This document shows positions 45,728 to 54,100 of a DNA stretch of 64,000 nt, piece by piece. The notes beneath the pieces were generated by a model. That model was not told the DNA's origin. It ran no database searches and saw only the letters and a program-made list of their open reading frames with translations. Each line of letters opens with the position of its first letter. Positions within the stretch are counted from its first letter, which is position 1. This DNA comes from Mongoliibacter ruber (GTDB taxonomy: Bacteria > Bacteroidota > Bacteroidia > Cytophagales > Cyclobacteriaceae). Both the position numbers and the translations under genes were made by a program. The stretch lies in NCBI RefSeq assembly GCF_003003005.1, contig NZ_PVTR01000001.1, forward strand, positions 186,001 to 250,000, given 5' to 3'.

Positions 45728-45814
45728 AGATATACCCAGTAGTACGGATATAGAAATACAGTTTTCAGGGTATTTCCTCTACTTCTGACATTCGTGAACT
45801 TTGTTAAAAAAAAC

Positions 45815-46264
45815 ATGAAAAAGTTCACAACAATTATCCTACTGTCGCTTCTCATTATGTCCATGTCTCTTTCGTCTTGTGACAACGATGATTCACCAAA
45901 CGGAAACTACAATGTTGAAGCACAAATCGATGGTACAGCCTGGAAGGGTTCTGGTAATTCACAGGTAGTAGCTGTCGCCGGAATCACTAGCACAAGTATA
46001 GCTGCCGGAGCTTCAGACAGGTCCGCTTTTTCCATTACCATTATGGATGACAAGCCTGGCAATTACCCTCTTGCTAATGTGGCCAGTTATACAGATTCAA
46101 ACCAAACTGTTTACATGGCTACTTCAGGGAGTATGGTTATCACCAAATTTGAAGGAAATCAGATTTCTGGAACCTTTAGTTTTACAGCAAGGCCGGCGTT
46201 GGGAACAGGTAATGGCATTACCATAGCTGAAGGGAAATTTACAAATGTGAATGTTAGAAGATAA
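45815..46264 (+). CDS. DUF6252-like lipoprotein
   Basis: 149 residues from the ATG at 45815. The lipoprotein signal is LLSLLIMSMSLSSCDNDD. The mature part, AQIDGTAWKGSGNS...YPLANVASYTDSNQT...GNQISGTFSFTARPALG..ITIAEGKFTNVNVR, matches the small beta-sandwich lipoproteins named DUF6252 in Bacteroidota. Surface or periplasmic; function unknown. The stop lies 6 bases from that of the convergent ABC gene. Confidence 0.75.
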   Translation: MKKFTTIILLSLLIMSMSLSSCDNDDSPNGNYNVEAQIDGTAWKGSGNSQVVAVAGITSTSIAAGASDRSAFSITIMDDKPGNYPLANVASYTDSNQTVYMATSGSMVITKFEGNQISGTFSFTARPALGTGNGITIAEGKFTNVNVRR

Positions 46265-46269
46265 GATAA

Positions 46270-46938
46270 TTAACCCTTTTTGATATCAGATAGGATCTTA
46301 CCGTCTTGCATGGTCAAGGTTCTATCTGCCATTTGGGCCAATTCTTGATTATGGGTAACGATTACGAAAGATTGCCCAAAATTTTCCCGTAAGTCAAAAA
46401 ACAATTCATGAAGCGCCTGGGCATTATTCGAATCTAAGTTACCACTAGGTTCATCGGCAAAAACAATCCTAGGATTGTTGATCAGTGCTCTTGCCACCGC
46501 CACACGCTGCTGTTCGCCTCCTGATAGCTCTGAAGGCTTATGTCCTAGTCTAGGATTAAAACCAAGCATTTTAGACAGTTCTGCTGCTCTTTTCCTTAGC
46601 TCAGATTCAGGCTTTCCTGCAATCAGACCTGGAATCAATATATTTTCTTCAGCGGTAAACTCAGGCAATAAATTGTGGAACTGAAAAATAAAACCAATCT
46701 GGCTGTTTCTAAAATCTGCAAGTTTATCCCCTTTAAGTTTAGTGATTAGCGTCTCTCCTATCCACACCTCACCACCATCAGCTTGGTCTAAAGTGCCTAA
46801 AATATGAAGTAGAGTACTTTTACCTGCGCCTGAGGCTCCGACAATAGAAACAACTTCATTTTCAGCAATTTCTACATCTACTCCTTTAAGGACTTGTAAT
46901 TCCCCGTAGAACTTTGTGACATCTTTAGCTTTTAGCAT
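46270..46938 (-). CDS. ABC transporter ATP-binding protein (LolD/MacB type)
   Basis: 222 residues. Walker A is VGASGAGKSTLLH, the signature LSGGEQQRVAVARALINNP, Walker B IVFADEPSGNLD and the H-loop VIVTHNQE. NSQIGFIFQFHNLLPEFTAEENI is the LolD/MacB wording. It should power lipoprotein release or an antibiotic exporter, but no permease gene is adjacent, so the partner is encoded elsewhere. In Bacteroidota such a stand-alone LolD-like gene is common. Confidence 0.92.
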   Translation of the reverse strand: MLKAKDVTKFYGELQVLKGVDVEIAENEVVSIVGASGAGKSTLLHILGTLDQADGGEVWIGETLITKLKGDKLADFRNSQIGFIFQFHNLLPEFTAEENILIPGLIAGKPESELRKRAAELSKMLGFNPRLGHKPSELSGGEQQRVAVARALINNPRIVFADEPSGNLDSNNAQALHELFFDLRENFGQSFVIVTHNQELAQMADRTLTMQDGKILSDIKKG

Positions 46939-47026
46939 GTATTTTTAAACTGGTGTGATGAGAATTATAAACTTAGACAAGACCGCGCAAAAATGCCATT
47001 TATTTCCCAAAAAGAGCTAAGCTTAA

Positions 47027-47058
47027 TTTGAAAAATCAATATGTAGGGCTTAACTTCG
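47027..47058 (+). promoter_or_regulatory. Candidate Bacteroidota promoter for sucC
   Basis: TTTG at 47027-47030 and TAACTTCG at 47051-47058, with a 20-base spacer, match the Bacteroidota -33/-7 consensus (TTTG and TAnnTTTG) in all but one base of the -7 box. They lie 19 bases before the sucC start codon. Found by eye only. Confidence 0.45.
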
Positions 47059-47077
47059 GGCAAAAATTTTCTCAAGG

Positions 47078-48289
47078 ATGAACATACACGAATATCAAGC
47101 AAAAGAACTTTTGAAAAGCTACGGTGTGAGAATTCAGGAGGGTATCGTCGCAGATAGCCCTGAAACTTCCCTTAAAGCAGCAAAAAAACTTAATGCAGAA
47201 ACAGGAACTTCCTGGTACGTAATCAAAGCCCAAATTCACGCAGGTGGTCGAGGTAAAGGTAAAGTAAAGGAAACCGGTTCAAACGGTGTAGTCCTTGCCA
47301 AATCACTCGAAGAGGTGTCTGAAAAAGCCAAAAATATCCTTGGAGGAACTTTGGTAACCATACAGACAGGAGAAGAGGGTAAAAAAGTAAATAAGATTTT
47401 GATCGCTCAAGATGTCTACTATCCAGGTGCTTCTGAGCCAAAAGAATATTACCTTTCAATCTTACTTGATAGAGCCAAAGGTTGTAATGTGATCATGGCT
47501 TCTACAGAAGGTGGAATGGATATAGAAGAAGTAGCTGAAAAAACACCTGAAAAAATCATAAAAGAATGGGTAGATCCTAAAGTAGGTTTGCAGGGATTCC
47601 AAGCTAGAAAAGTCGCTTTCAAACTTGGCCTTGAAGGTAATGCTTTCAAGGAAATGGTGAAATTTATCAATTCTTTGTATAACGCTTACATAGGTTCTGA
47701 TGCTTCTCAATTTGAGATCAACCCGGTTCTTAAAACTTCAGATGACAAAATCTTAGCCGTAGATGCTAAGGTAAATATTGATGACAATGCCCTTTACAGA
47801 CACAAGGATTTGGCTGAGTTGAGAGATTTGGCAGAAGAAGATCCTTTGGAAGTAGAAGCAGCTAAGTCTGACCTCAACTATGTCAAGCTTGACGGAAACG
47901 TAGGCTGTATGGTAAATGGTGCAGGTTTAGCAATGGCTACCATGGATATGATCAAGCTTTCAGGTGGTGAGCCTGCCAACTTCCTAGATGTAGGTGGTGG
48001 TGCAAATGCCACAACAGTGGAAGCTGGTTTTAGAATCATCCTACAAGACCCTAACGTAAAAGCCATATTGATCAATGTATTTGGCGGAATTGTAAGATGT
48101 GACAGAATAGCCAATGGTGTAGTTGAAGCATACAAGTCAATTGGAGACATTCCAGTTCCTATCATTGTAAGACTTCAAGGTACCAATGCTGAAGAAGGTG
48201 CAAAAATCATAGATGAATCAGGACTTAAAGTTTCCTCAGCCATTACTTTGGCAGAAGCTGCTGCCAAAGTGAAGGAAGCAATTTCATAA
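47078..48289 (+). CDS. sucC: Succinate-CoA ligase (ADP-forming) beta subunit
   Basis: 403 residues. ATP-grasp start [72 protein letters not shown] and the C-terminal CoA-ligase domain with [18 protein letters not shown] and [18 protein letters not shown]. It works with SucD in the citric acid cycle; sucD is not adjacent, as is frequent in this phylum. A strong hairpin follows and then the tRNA-Arg gene. Confidence 0.97.
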   Translation: MNIHEYQAKELLKSYGVRIQEGIVADSPETSLKAAKKLNAETGTSWYVIKAQIHAGGRGKGKVKETGSNGVVLAKSLEEVSEKAKNILGGTLVTIQTGEEGKKVNKILIAQDVYYPGASEPKEYYLSILLDRAKGCNVIMASTEGGMDIEEVAEKTPEKIIKEWVDPKVGLQGFQARKVAFKLGLEGNAFKEMVKFINSLYNAYIGSDASQFEINPVLKTSDDKILAVDAKVNIDDNALYRHKDLAELRDLAEEDPLEVEAAKSDLNYVKLDGNVGCMVNGAGLAMATMDMIKLSGGEPANFLDVGGGANATTVEAGFRIILQDPNVKAILINVFGGIVRCDRIANGVVEAYKSIGDIPVPIIVRLQGTNAEEGAKIIDESGLKVSSAITLAEAAAKVKEAIS

Positions 48290-48295
48290 TTATTG

Positions 48296-48321
48296 GACTA
48301 AGGGACCTTCCCTTAGTCTTT
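48296..48321 (+). terminator. Hairpin between sucC and tRNA-Arg
   Basis: GACTAAGGGA and TCCCTTAGTC form a perfect 10-pair stem with a 3-base loop, followed by only three Ts before the tRNA 5' end at 48323. It is either a weak terminator for sucC or a processing hairpin ahead of the tRNA. Confidence 0.7.
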
Positions 48322-48322
48322 C

Positions 48323-48396
48323 GCACTCGTAGTTCAACTGGATAGAATATCAGATTTCGGCTCTGAGGGTTGAGGGTTCGAATCCTTCCGAGTGCA
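48323..48396 (+). tRNA. tRNA-Arg (anticodon UCG)
   Basis: 74 bases fold as a clean cloverleaf: acceptor GCACTCG (48323-48329) with CGAGTGC (48389-48395) and discriminator A; D arm GTTC/GAAT; anticodon stem TCAGA/TCTGA with loop TTTCGGC, giving anticodon TCG (reads CGN arginine codons); T arm with GGTTCGAATCC. The 3' CCA is not encoded, and the bases after the discriminator are CAAAAC. The integrase gene begins 105 bases downstream, so the 3' half is the likely prophage attachment site. Confidence 0.93.
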
Positions 48397-48401
48397 CAAA
48401 A

Positions 48402-48434
48402 CCGCCTTTAAACAGCTTTAAAGGCGGATTTTTT
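48402..48434 (+). terminator. Rho-independent terminator after tRNA-Arg
   Basis: CCGCCTTTAAA and TTTAAAGGCGG pair perfectly over 11 bases around a 4-base loop (CAGC) and run into a T-rich tract. It ends the tRNA transcript. It lies on the prophage side of the tRNA end, so it may have arrived with the element. Confidence 0.9.
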
Positions 48435-48500
48435 CATTCTGAAACAGATTTTGAAACAGTAACTGTTCAAAATCTGGGTTTAATCGGTCGCAAGACCACC

Positions 48501-49670
48501 ATGACAGTGGAACTCGGAAAGCCAGTTTTTCCCTACAAATTGGCACACCTTAATGACGCAAATGGCGACATCTCTAAAAGGTGGTGCATTAGTTTTCATG
48601 TTTATTCTACTGTAGAGAATAATCTTATCAGAAAACAACTTTGGATCTCGGCAAAGATCAAAAACAAACAAGAGCGGTACCGCATTGCCAAAAAGCAAAT
48701 TGCCCAGATCAATGCTCTCCTTGCTGAAGGGTATCATGTCGGGCAGGAACCGGCGAAGAAAGAAAAGGTCAATGGATCATTGCTTACCTGGTTGGAAGCT
48801 TTTGACTGGGTGTATGATCACCGTGAACCCAATCTCCGGAAAAGGTCCATCCAATCGCTCGAACTCATCAGAAAAGAACTTAAACTCTTTCTGCAAGAGC
48901 GTAAACAGGAAAACCTTGCTTTGGTGTTGGTTGATCATGCAATCTGTGATGCATACATGCAGTGGATCCGTAAAAGAAGAAAACTGGGAAATTCCAGTTA
49001 CAATAACAACCTGACCTACCTCAAGATCAATTTCAATTACCTGGTCAAAAATCAAAAGTTGCTCGTCAATCCTGCCAAGGCAATCGCACCACTGAAAATA
49101 GAAGAGCCGGCAGTATATAGCTTTCCCAAGGAAGTAAAACTCAATTTGATGAAAGCTTACGAAGAGGAAGAGCCCCCACTGAAAATTTTTGCCCAATTTA
49201 TTTATTACACTTTCATCAGACCGGGAGAGCTGAGGAGGCTGAAAGTTCGTGATGTGTTAGAAAAAACGATCAACATACCCGGTACAGCCTCGAAAAATAG
49301 AAGATCAGAGCATGTTATTATTTCTCCTGCTATGGAGAGGCTATTGGTAAAACTTAAAGTCAGGGAATTTCCGCCCAATTATTTTTTGATTGGGCCTGAA
49401 GGAATTCCAAGCACGAAACAGGTTTACATCAACAATTTTACCCGAAGGCACCTGATCATACGAAAAAAGCTAGGGCTGATATCCGAATACACATTGTACT
49501 GTTGGAAGCATACCGGTGTAGTGGATACCTATCAGGCCACGCTTGATATTGAGTTTGTCAGTCGTCAGTGTCGTCATTCGAGCCTTGATATGACAAAGCG
49601 CTATCTGCGGGGTTTGGGTCTTTTGCCTGAATATCCTCGGCAGCAGTTTCTGCCTGATCTGGGTCTTTGA
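48501..49670 (+). CDS. int: Tyrosine recombinase / prophage integrase
   Basis: 389 residues. An N-terminal Arm-type region (about 1-95), a core-binding SAM-like domain (about 95-200: LLTWLEAFDWVYDHREPNLRKRS..) and the catalytic domain to the end. Visible active-site residues: R240 in FIRPGELRRLKV, a Lys in TASKNRR, H359 in CRHSSLDMTKRYL and the nucleophile Y368. Box II reads YCWKHTG, so the usual HxxR is Y333-xx-K336, a change known in part of the Bacteroidota family. It lies 105 bases from the tRNA-Arg end and points away from it. It overlaps the minus-strand 76-residue gene at its 3' end. Confidence 0.9.
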   Translation: MTVELGKPVFPYKLAHLNDANGDISKRWCISFHVYSTVENNLIRKQLWISAKIKNKQERYRIAKKQIAQINALLAEGYHVGQEPAKKEKVNGSLLTWLEAFDWVYDHREPNLRKRSIQSLELIRKELKLFLQERKQENLALVLVDHAICDAYMQWIRKRRKLGNSSYNNNLTYLKINFNYLVKNQKLLVNPAKAIAPLKIEEPAVYSFPKEVKLNLMKAYEEEEPPLKIFAQFIYYTFIRPGELRRLKVRDVLEKTINIPGTASKNRRSEHVIISPAMERLLVKLKVREFPPNYFLIGPEGIPSTKQVYINNFTRRHLIIRKKLGLISEYTLYCWKHTGVVDTYQATLDIEFVSRQCRHSSLDMTKRYLRGLGLLPEYPRQQFLPDLGL

Positions 49671-49788
49671 TCTTCCAAAGGTTGTAGATGATGGAAGCTG
49701 CACGGTAATGCGTGGCATTGCCGTAGTCCAGATCCAGTTCAAAATTTTCGTTGACAGCTACCAGCTGATTTTGTGTCAGTATGGACAT
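49558..49788 (-). CDS. Small acidic prophage protein
   Basis: 76 residues, MSILTQNQLVAVNENF followed by an alternating acidic stretch (KDPDQAETAAEDIQAKDPNP) and a very acidic tail (SNDDTDD). The last 113 bases overlap the 3' end of the integrase gene on the other strand, which makes the reality of the tail uncertain. It keeps prophage composition and reads in the same direction as the late genes. A structured inverted-repeat element lies about 23 bases before its start codon. No family recognised. Confidence 0.5.
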   Translation of the reverse strand: MSILTQNQLVAVNENFELDLDYGNATHYRAASIIYNLWKIKDPDQAETAAEDIQAKDPNPADSALSYQGSNDDTDD

Positions 49789-49810
49789 AAGAAGAGGGGT
49801 TAATGGTGGT

Positions 49811-49915
49811 GCTGTTCTTACTACGCAATGCGCAAAAGACGTAGGACTTCCACCTACGCTCCATCAACCCCAATACTGGGGTCTTGCGCATTGCATTTTG
49901 GTTAATAAGAACAGC
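49811..49915. repeat. 105-base nested inverted-repeat element with two inner hairpins
   Basis: Four base-paired arms nest inside one another. P1: GCTGTTCTTA (49811-49820) with TAAGAACAGC (49906-49915), perfect. P2: GCAATGCGCAA (49825-49835, extended by AAAG with a two-base bulge) with CTTGCGCATTGC (49883-49894). Inside P2 two side hairpins: CGTAGG (49840-49845) with CCTACG (49853-49858), and ACCCCA (49867-49872) with TGGGGT (49877-49882). The shape is a multi-branch, tRNA-like junction. It lies in the leader of the 76-residue gene and downstream of the DnaQ-like gene. It may be a structured leader RNA, a small RNA, a single-strand recombination site or a mobile palindromic element. Confidence 0.8.
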
Positions 49916-49931
49916 GTTGTAAAGATACGGA

Positions 49932-50711
49932 TTAGCGCATTTTAAGAAAGCATTTGGCAGTAATCCTGGTCTTTTCCTCAAAATCATCCTCTATTTCAGG
50001 ATCAAAGTCTTCAGGGTCTTCTTCGGGGAAAAAGAGTTTGGTGAGAAGCTCGTTAAATGTGGGCCACTTCCAGTCATTATTACGGGAATTTATTATAGCA
50101 ACAATAGGTGCTCCTTCTACCATAAGACAGTGAAAATTTTTGTTGAAGATTGACATTTTATAGTCGTTTCTCAGAAAATCGGCCTTTATTGCCCTCCCAA
50201 GAAAATCCATATTAAAGGCTACAAGCATTTTGACCGGACGCATATCATTAAGAAAGGCTGAGTATTTTTCCGAATTATTAAGTTGGGTTTTTCTAAAATC
50301 AAAAAAGCGGTGATTTACATATTTGAAAGATTCATCAAAAAGGTAATAGCCTAATTTTGAGACTTCAGGCCAGCTTTCAAATTGATATGATGCGGATTCA
50401 TAGTCCTCTGGATCATTTTCCAGTTCAATATTTAGTACTGCATAATAAGCCTTTTGTCCTTCGCTTTTTTCAAAATTACTTTCAAGGTCAACTTTTCTTT
50501 TCGGTACTGCACGTTTTTGGGGAAGTTCCTTTTTACCCGCTTGGTAGTAATAGGTACCATTCTTATTGATAAATGGTGTTTTTTGAGAAGTAAGAATTTG
50601 ATCTTTAATAAATTTAAGATTTGCTTCTTGCTTATTTTTTTCAAAAATATTCAAAACGAACAAGAAGAGGATGAAACCTGTCGAGATAAGAAATAAAATA
50701 ACATATGCCAT
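49932..50711 (-). CDS. Membrane-anchored DnaQ-fold protein with degenerate exonuclease motifs
   Basis: 259 residues from the ATG at 50711; earlier starts would overlap the upstream gene. Residues 2-22 are a membrane helix (AYVILFLISTGFILFLFVLN), followed by a basic linker to about residue 75. The rest follows the RNase T/DnaQ exonuclease layout of Bacteroidota phage exonucleases: ESWPEVSKLGYYLFDE, KMLVAFNMDFLGRAIKADFL, KWPTFNELLTKLF and TAKCFLKM. Exo I DxE reads N94-I-E96, Exo II HN..FD reads F166-N..F170-L171, and Exo III HxAxxD reads D242..K247. It therefore probably binds rather than cuts nucleic acid. Late prophage gene, 25 bases after the lipoprotein gene. Confidence 0.72.
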   Translation of the reverse strand: MAYVILFLISTGFILFLFVLNIFEKNKQEANLKFIKDQILTSQKTPFINKNGTYYYQAGKKELPQKRAVPKRKVDLESNFEKSEGQKAYYAVLNIELENDPEDYESASYQFESWPEVSKLGYYLFDESFKYVNHRFFDFRKTQLNNSEKYSAFLNDMRPVKMLVAFNMDFLGRAIKADFLRNDYKMSIFNKNFHCLMVEGAPIVAIINSRNNDWKWPTFNELLTKLFFPEEDPEDFDPEIEDDFEEKTRITAKCFLKMR

Positions 50712-50736
50712 AATTTTAAAATTGAGGTGAACAATA

Positions 50737-51075
50737 TCATTTTTTAAAAAGGTAAAGTGTCTCTTTGCCACGGCCATCCCTTTGGGACAGGAATATTTCA
50801 TCCTTCGACCATGTTTTAATTGTGTAATCTGCCTCCAGATCATCTCCATAGATCAAAAGTCTGGATCCCTTTTTCTCGTACTTTTTGGGAGTGCCGTCTA
50901 TGATGATGCTGTCTTTTTTTACTTCCCAGGCCAAAAAGGGTTTGTCCTCTTCTTCCATTCCAAATTCGGAATTGTAGTCTTGGCTGTAGGCTTGCTTGAG
51001 GTAATAAATATTCTGTGAAGGGGTGGTATCACAGGAAAAAAGAAGTACTAAAAAGCCGATTAAGATTTTTTTCAT
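50737..51075 (-). CDS. Prophage lipoprotein
   Basis: 112 residues with signal LIGFLVLLFSCDTTPS (Cys at position 15). The mature part is beta-rich: FLAWEVKKDSIIIDG, RLLIYGDDLEADYTIKTW and IFLSQRDGRGKETLYLF, resembling a small lipocalin-like barrel, but no family was recognised. A lipoprotein within phage late genes is typical of lysogenic-conversion or exclusion genes. It starts 7 bases beyond the AATCCTCC hairpin that follows the tape-measure gene. Confidence 0.7.
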   Translation of the reverse strand: MKKILIGFLVLLFSCDTTPSQNIYYLKQAYSQDYNSEFGMEEEDKPFLAWEVKKDSIIIDGTPKKYEKKGSRLLIYGDDLEADYTIKTWSKDEIFLSQRDGRGKETLYLFKK

Positions 51076-51081
51076 TTTTAA

Positions 51082-51129
51082 AAATAATTAATCCTCCCAA
51101 AAAATCAATTTTAGGAGGATTAATTATTT
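51082..51129 (-). terminator. Long hairpin after the tape-measure gene (GAGGATTAAT family)
   Basis: AAATAATTAATCCTCC (51082-51097) and GGAGGATTAATTATTT (51114-51129) are perfect 16-base arms around a 16-base loop. Read on the minus strand the stem is followed by TTTTAAAAA, so it is probably a terminator of the tape-measure transcript and it reaches into that gene's stop codon. The core GGATTAAT also occurs in a palindrome at 54896-54913. Confidence 0.75.
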
Positions 51130-54100
51130 AGGCCTTATACCTCTTTTTGATCATCTCGGCTTCTTCCTGTATTTTTTCGAATTCGGAGTAGACCAGGTAG
51201 GCTTTAATCCTCTTGGGCATATTGTCCATTTTGAACACCAACAATCTCAACAATTCCTTTACTTCTGGATCCGAACTGCCTATTCCACCTGAAGCAACTC
51301 CAGAGGAAGTACTTCCCCCATCTACAAAGCCTCTGACCTTATCTTTTCGGATGGATTCAATTGCAGGCAATAGGTTGGCAATGCGGGGATCCTTGGTCAG
51401 GATTTCGGGAACGACATATTCATGTTTGTGGACAAATCCCGCAAACTCCCCAAACTTATCACCAAACCCCATCCCTGCATTATCAGTGCCACCACCTGCC
51501 CAGTAAGACTTGACGGCAGTGGTGCCCCTTCTTCCTCGGGTAGGTACAGATTGCACATCAGGGGTTTCGGGAGCATCAGGAATGCTGGTCCTGTTGGCTA
51601 CCCGCATGGCGGCATTGATATTACCCAAGATGATACCTGTACCCGCTGCAATCTTGGCAGCCAAGTCGATTGGTGTGAATGAGGTAGCGGAAAACATCTT
51701 GATCATATTGGCAATCGCCTCGGCACTGCCAATCGCGGCTTTTGCAATGGCCATAGTCTTGTCATACTTGGCGATGTCTCCGGAGAAGTTGGCTACCAAG
51801 CCCATTGTACCCGTAGCCACGGAAGCGAAGTCCATAGCCATCAGCTTTTTGGCTTCATACTTTTCAGCCTCATCCTGTATTTCCTTCTGCCTGTATTTGT
51901 CTGCTAGCTGGCCTAGTGCTTTTTGTCGTTCGGCTATAATTCCCTGTTGGTCAATACCAAACTTGCGGGCAAGTTCAAGTAATATATCATAGTGCTCTTT
52001 GATCTTCAGCTCTGCAAGAGCCCTCTCTTCCATAGTGGCCTCGCGGATCTTCTTTTCAGCGTCCAGCTTTTCCTGCGCTTCCTGTTCACGGTGCTTCTTA
52101 TCAATTTCGCCAATCTCAAGGTTTCGCATTTCAGCGAGTTCTTTCAGACGGTTGATGAATTCCTGTTCCGAGATTACCTTATTGTCAAAATGGCTGGCAA
52201 GTTCGAGTTCAAGGGCTGCGTATTGGTCTTTAACCTTTGCAATTTCCCTCTCCTCACCTTCCATCTGTGAAAGCTCAAACTCCCGCTTTTTGCTCTCAAT
52301 GTTTTCCTTGTATTTTTCCCACAGCTTGCGAAGCTGCTCCATTTTATCTTTGGTCTTCTCTACGGATGGCAATCCGTCTGAAGTAGTGGTCTCTACAGGG
52401 TCGTCGGGGATATCAAAATCACCTCCTGAACCTGTCGCTGCATCCATTGTGATTCCAAGACGTTCTATAAGCCGTTCTCTTTCAGTAATCAACATATTGG
52501 AATCTTCATCCAGCTTATTGTTGATCTCTATGTTGGTGCGATACTCTGCGAGTAGGTTGCTGAGCTTGGCGGTAGTACCCAAAAGCTTACCATCCCTACC
52601 TTCACGTAGGTTATCATAAGATTGGGCCCGTGCAAATAATGTCTGTGCCTGATCCTCCAAGCTGAGACCTTCAAATATTTTTAGATTGAATTTTTCAGCA
52701 ACCTTAAGCATTTCCTCCCTGAGATGATCCTCGGCTTTGAGCATATTCATCCTTGCTCTAGCGGTATTCTCCGCAGCTGATTGAATCTTTTCGTCTTGCT
52801 CCTGTAAGATGATTTTATTGACCAACTGGTCATTGACAAGTTTGATCGCTTCACCAAGTTTCTTGTTGGATACCTTCTCAGCATTTAGATTTCCCAGGTA
52901 GGCCGGATATTTTTCCTGAAGATTCTTGATCAGCTTGATCCTATCTTCAGTGCCGGTATTGGTAGAGATAATCTGCAAATACATTTTGTTAAGCTCAATC
53001 CGCTCTTCCTGAATTTTCTGGCTGATGGGTATTTTTATCCATCTCGCCCAAGCACCTACAAACTCATTCAGCCCATTCATCACCTCTGAATTGACAAAAA
53101 GACCTGCCATCCATTTTTGAATCTTGGCAAGGTTGGCTGCCATATTCTCATTTTTGAGATTGTATTCATTTACTACTGATGTGCCTTCTCTGAAAGCGGC
53201 ATTGGCTATTTCCTGCTGTTTTCTTAAGGTTTCGGTATTGTTGGCCAATGTACCCAAGACACCCACTACCCTACCGCCATCTTGTTTCAAGTCACCCAGT
53301 GTGGAAGCAAGATCCGTGATACCGGCAGAATTGTCCTTCACCCCTTCGAGCATTCGTATAAATGCCTCGTTGGCGTCTGTATTCAAAAGGTCCACAAAGT
53401 CCTTCACCTCCATTTTGGCATATTTGGCATATTGGTCAGCGTTTTTTGCCATGCCGATAAATAGCTTGGACAGTGCTGTAGAAGATACTTCGGAAGTTTG
53501 TCCTAAACTGTCAAGCGTAGCTCCAAGGCCTAGTACATTCTCAATGCTGATTTTGGCAAGTGGAGCAATACCACCCATCCTTTTGGTGAACTCCACCAGG
53601 TATCCTTCGTTGGCCGTGGAAGCCATGCCGAGTTCGTTGATGGCAGAACCGACCTTCAAGAGTGCCTGCTCTATGCCAAATTCCTTTGTCACGCCAAAAG
53701 TACTGGTCAGTTTACCCAACTGTCGCATGACCTTTTCCGGATCTCCAAGCTGATCACCAAGGGACACGTTGATTTTGTCAGCTGCATTGACAAACCCCTC
53801 GATGTCTTTGATGGATTGGAGTCCAAGACGACCTGCTATTTCTGCAAGACCACGGAGTTCAGACCTCGCAGTCCTGGTGTCCATGTTGCGCAGGGTATTG
53901 TTGAGCTTAGTGAGTTCCTGATCTGTAAGACCTGTTGTTTTTTGGACATCGGACAATTCATCGGATAACTTGGCAGAGCCTTGGACCATAGATTGAACCT
54001 GTCCCATAAATGCTCCGGCGCCCAAATAGCCAATTGCCAGTAATCCAAAAGTGCGGAGCTCTTTGCCCATTTTGTTAAAAAATCCAGCCGTACCGTTCAA

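Noticed and set aside
48323-48396. Disrupted tRNA from prophage insertion
   Set aside because: The cloverleaf is complete, with all arms paired and anticodon UCG intact.
49470-49742. 90-residue minus-strand frame at the end of the integrase
   Set aside because: Different frame from the 76-residue candidate, with no natural start and a low-quality product; the 76-residue frame has a better start and composition.
49811-49915. Integron attC site or reverse-transcriptase (DGR/retron) element
   Set aside because: The ends lack the RYYYAAC/GTTRRRY attC core sequences, and no integron integrase, reverse transcriptase, template repeat or variable repeat is visible in the window.
49739-49987. 82-residue minus-strand frame covering the palindromic element
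   Set aside because: It would be read through a strongly paired region and its product contains no recognisable domain; the inverted repeats explain this stretch better.
51510-53753. Long open frames on the plus strand opposite the tape-measure gene (up to about 209 residues)
   Set aside because: They follow from the regular codon pattern of the 1,111-residue tape-measure gene on the other strand and have repeated S/A/L-rich low-complexity text; no starts or families support them.
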